DNA of 56,158 bases from Multifurca ochricompacta (lineage: Eukaryota > Basidiomycota > Agaricomycetes > Russulales > Russulaceae), in the NCBI GenBank assembly GCA_022496185.1, contig WTXG01000232.1:1-56158 (forward strand). Reading direction: 5' to 3'. Positions 53,486 to 56,158 of the stretch are shown in pieces; positions within the stretch are counted from its first letter, which is position 1; every line of letters starts with the position of its first letter. Position numbers and translations under genes: made by a program. Under the pieces are notes generated by a model. That model was not told the origin of the DNA. It worked only from the letters and a program-made list of their open reading frames with translations, and ran no database searches.

Positions 53486-56158
53486 CATTGCGTCCTCGCA
53501 AGCCTCAGTGAAATAAAGTGGCGATTGCCAGGGAGCGGACGTGAAGGCGAGCGTGGCTATCTTTTGTGGCACACCAGGGTGTCGAGCGTAAAAGTCTCTG
53601 ATAGCCTCCTGAGCGAGCTTGAAGTTTCTGGCCAGCTCCCATGAGTCCTCCCCTTCGCCGTATCCTTTCCACCGCACAAGGAATTTGAGTGTTCGACCGA
53701 ACAGTTTCGCATCGCGAATATGGTCAACCTCATACTTTTCCTCGCCCTCGACCAGTACAGGGTCAGGCGGTGGCGGCATAAGTCCATTAACGTCATTGCT
53801 TTGTAGGGACTAAGGCGATCCACATGGAATACATTGTGGATTCTCAGCGCTGCCAGGAGTTCCAATCGATAATCAAGATCGCCAATCTTCTCGATAATCT
53901 TAAAGGGACCCATCTGTTTTGGCCCTAATTTCTGAGAAGGTTGGTGTATCTTAATGTTCTTGGCTTGGAGCCATACCATATCGCCTGTGCTGAAGCGATA
54001 AGATTGGCGGTAACCCGGCCCGGCGATCATGCGTTCTTTGCTAAGTCGCAGCGCTGCCTCAGCATCTGTCCTGGCAAGACGGAGCTGTTGAAGTCGCTTG
54101 TCTAAACTGGGAATGCCTGTAGGGCGCCCAGCTGGAATCGTGAAGTCCGGCGTGTACCCGTAGAGTAGTTCAAAGGGTGTGTGGCTGGTCGCAGATGTCA
54201 ATCTTGCATTCAACACGAATTCCGCAGTGGGTAATAGTTCGATCCAATCATCCTGATGCTTATCTACAAACATACGCAAATACTGTTCTATCTCTTGGTT
54301 TTTGCGTTCTGCCTGTCCGTTAGCTTGAGGATGATATGCTGTGGTCAAACTACTATCTATTCCCAGGCGCTTTAAAGTGGCCCGCATTGTCCATGCTGCA
54401 AACTGTGGTCCCCTGTCGCTGACGATAGACTTAGGGATCCCATGCAGCGGGAAGATCTCGTTATAGTAGATCTGCCCTACACCATCTGCCATGATGCCGC
54501 TGGTCACAGGGAAGAAGTGGACTTGTTTCGTATAGTGGTCCACTATCGTTAATATTGCGTCTTTCCCTTGTGAAGAAGGAAGCCCAGTGATCAGATCAAC
54601 TCCGATGATCTGCCAGGGTCCCTCCGGTACTTCGTGCGGCTGTATAGGCGCTGTAGGGTGCTGGTCGATCCTGTAGCGTTGACAGCGATCGCAGCCCTCT
54701 ATGTACTTGGCGATGTATGTAGACATACGCGGCCACCAATAATAACGGCTGACAAGTTCTATAGTCCCATTCTTACCGGGATGTCCTGCAGTAACCGAAT
54801 CATGACACTGTTTAATGATATCTTTTCTGAGATCCGGTACATTGGGTACATAAAGTTTTCCCTTGTAATAAACGAGACCGTCTTCCTCCTCCCAGTGAGA
54901 AACGCCATCAGTAAGAACGCGCGGAGCAGATCTGGATAGGGATTTCAACCCCTCTATGACTTCCGCTTCCATGCACCTGCTGCTCTGATGCGATCTGTGA
55001 GAGGAGAGCTCTCTGGCTTGTAATGGGTACGTGCGGCCCGGAGAAACTGTTCCGGCTTGAGGACTTGTACCTGACGGTTTCCTCACTGTCATACACGTGA
55101 TCCGTAGGGAATCGGCTAAGAGCATCAGCTTGCATTGCTGATCCCTTCTTGTATCTAATCACAAGTTGAATCTACTGAGGTACAGGGCCCAGCGCGCTTG
55201 ACGTCGTGTTAAGTCGTGCATGCTAGCCCACCATTCCATGTTCTTGTGATCAGTTACAACCTCAAAGGTAGATAGTCCTTCAAGGAAGTGTCGCCAATCC
55301 TCCAGTGCTCGGATCAATGCGAGCATTTCCCGGTCGTAAATTCTAATTACGTTCCGCGTCCGACATTGCTTCGGATCGGAATGCGACTGGGTGCCATAGC
55401 TCGTCGTCGTGTTTCTGCGACAGTATTCCACCGGTAGCGAATCCGGAAGCGTCCGTCTCCAAGCGCGTGGCCTCTCGCTATCATAGACTGCTAATATTGG
55501 TTTCTCTATGAAGCGTGCCTTCAGCGCTGCGAACGTTCATCTCCGCATCGCCCCATTGCCATGGGATATTTTTCTTAGTCAGGTCATGTAAGGGACGTGC
55601 TATACCAGCAAAGTCCTTAATGAAGCGTCGATAGAAGTTAGCGAATCCCACGAAGGCGCGAATCCTTCAAATTCTGTGGGATCGGCCACTCTCTGACCGC
55701 TTGGACCTTGGCAGGGTCCATCCTGACCTCTCCGGGACGGATAATCATCCCGAGATACTCCATTTGATCTCTCTCAAATTCGCATTTCTCAGGCTTGAGG
55801 AAAGGTCATACTCTTGGAGACGGCTAAGTTTACGCATCTTTCCGATGTTTCTCCAAGTTAGATGAAAATATCAGTATATCATCCATGTATACTGCGACCT
55901 CTCTCGCAATCATGTCAGCGAAGACTGAATTCATCAACGCCTGGAAGGTGGCAGGACTGTTGGTCAACCGAAGTACATAACGCGCGGTTCGTATAATCCA
56001 CGGTTAGTAGCAAAGGCCGCCTTGTATTCGTCCCTTCCTTAATTCTGACGTTGTGATATCCATCTGACATTTTTGTGAAGATTCTCTTTTCAGCCGGTTA
56101 ATGATGTCCGCAGCAAGCGGTAGCGGATAACGGTTTTTAATTGTAATTTTGTTAAGAG
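53480..56158 (-). pseudogene. Gypsy-3 pol (RT-RNase H-integrase-chromodomain), decayed and cut by the window edge
   Basis: A third Ty3/gypsy chromovirus, of a different lineage from Gypsy-1/2 and without a third ORF: pol ends right at the polypurine tract. From right to left: RT with YMDD at 55878-55889; RNase H with DREMLALIRALEDWRHFLEG and VVTDHKNMEWW (55159-55340); the DALSRFP linker (about 55110); integrase from about 55000 with HHCC (CHDSVTAGHPGKNG, CDRCQ), Asp in VDLITGLP, SDRGPQF and Glu in GQAERKNQE; GPF (GPFKIIEKIGDLDYRLELL); chromodomain (YEVDHIRDAKLFGRTLKFLV, 53570-53720). Frame breaks occur before the chromodomain (near 53780), near 55140, and repeatedly through RT. gag and the 5' LTR are outside the window. 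Confidence 0.85.

Overview
The window looks like one end of a gene-bearing contig from a filamentous fungus, most likely an agaricomycete basidiomycete. The evidence is short GT-AG introns of about 50-70 bases packed into every host gene, an importin-13-type karyopherin, a LaeA/UMTA-type methyltransferase, and fungal chromodomain Ty3/gypsy elements. No bacterial operons, rRNA genes, CRISPR arrays or convincing tRNA genes were seen.

Bases 1 to about 31,900 are a layered transposon nest that can be dated by its target-site duplications (TSDs). From left to right they hold: the tail of a gypsy LTR; a palindromic Tc1-type element split by two solo LTRs and sitting in a hAT remnant; a non-autonomous hAT (3161-5442, TSD ctcaagat) full of LTR pieces; an 18-kb Tc1-type foldback element (6524-24687, TA TSD) that contains two complete chromodomain gypsy elements in opposite orientation (Gypsy-1, 7241-14717, TSD attcc; Gypsy-2, 16997-24468, TSD cacat) and a second palindromic Tc1-type element (15334-16926, TA TSD); and a 6.5-kb hAT element (25050-31611, TSD cttgtcct) with an intron-rich transposase gene broken by solo LTRs.

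Gypsy-1 and Gypsy-2 are the most interesting part. Both have the layout LTR - self-complementary primer site - gag - (-1 overlap) - pol with chromodomain - TAA - third ORF - polypurine tract - LTR. The third ORF (about 410 residues, four zinc-knuckle-like modules) is open in both copies and lies in the pol frame, 12 sense codons after the pol stop. The primer site appears to be the reverse complement of the predicted 5' end of the transcript (Tf1/sushi-like self-priming). The 5' leader has no AUG in either copy. Both gag-pol regions are inactivated almost only by CGA to TGA changes, and LTR differences fall at CpG sites, pointing to decay by cytosine methylation.

From about 32 to 52.6 kb the sequence is host genomic: a SAM-dependent methyltransferase (+), an importin-13-like karyopherin (+), tyrosyl-DNA phosphodiesterase 1 (-) and a TPR/F-box protein (-), with long stretches where I recognise nothing. 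TDP1 reads cleanly through its introns, whereas the other three genes each show one or more single-base frame breaks, which may be assembly indels or real decay. From 52.6 kb to the window end a third, more decayed chromodomain gypsy element (Gypsy-3, minus strand, running off the edge) sits in another hAT copy; its LTR family is scattered through the left nest.
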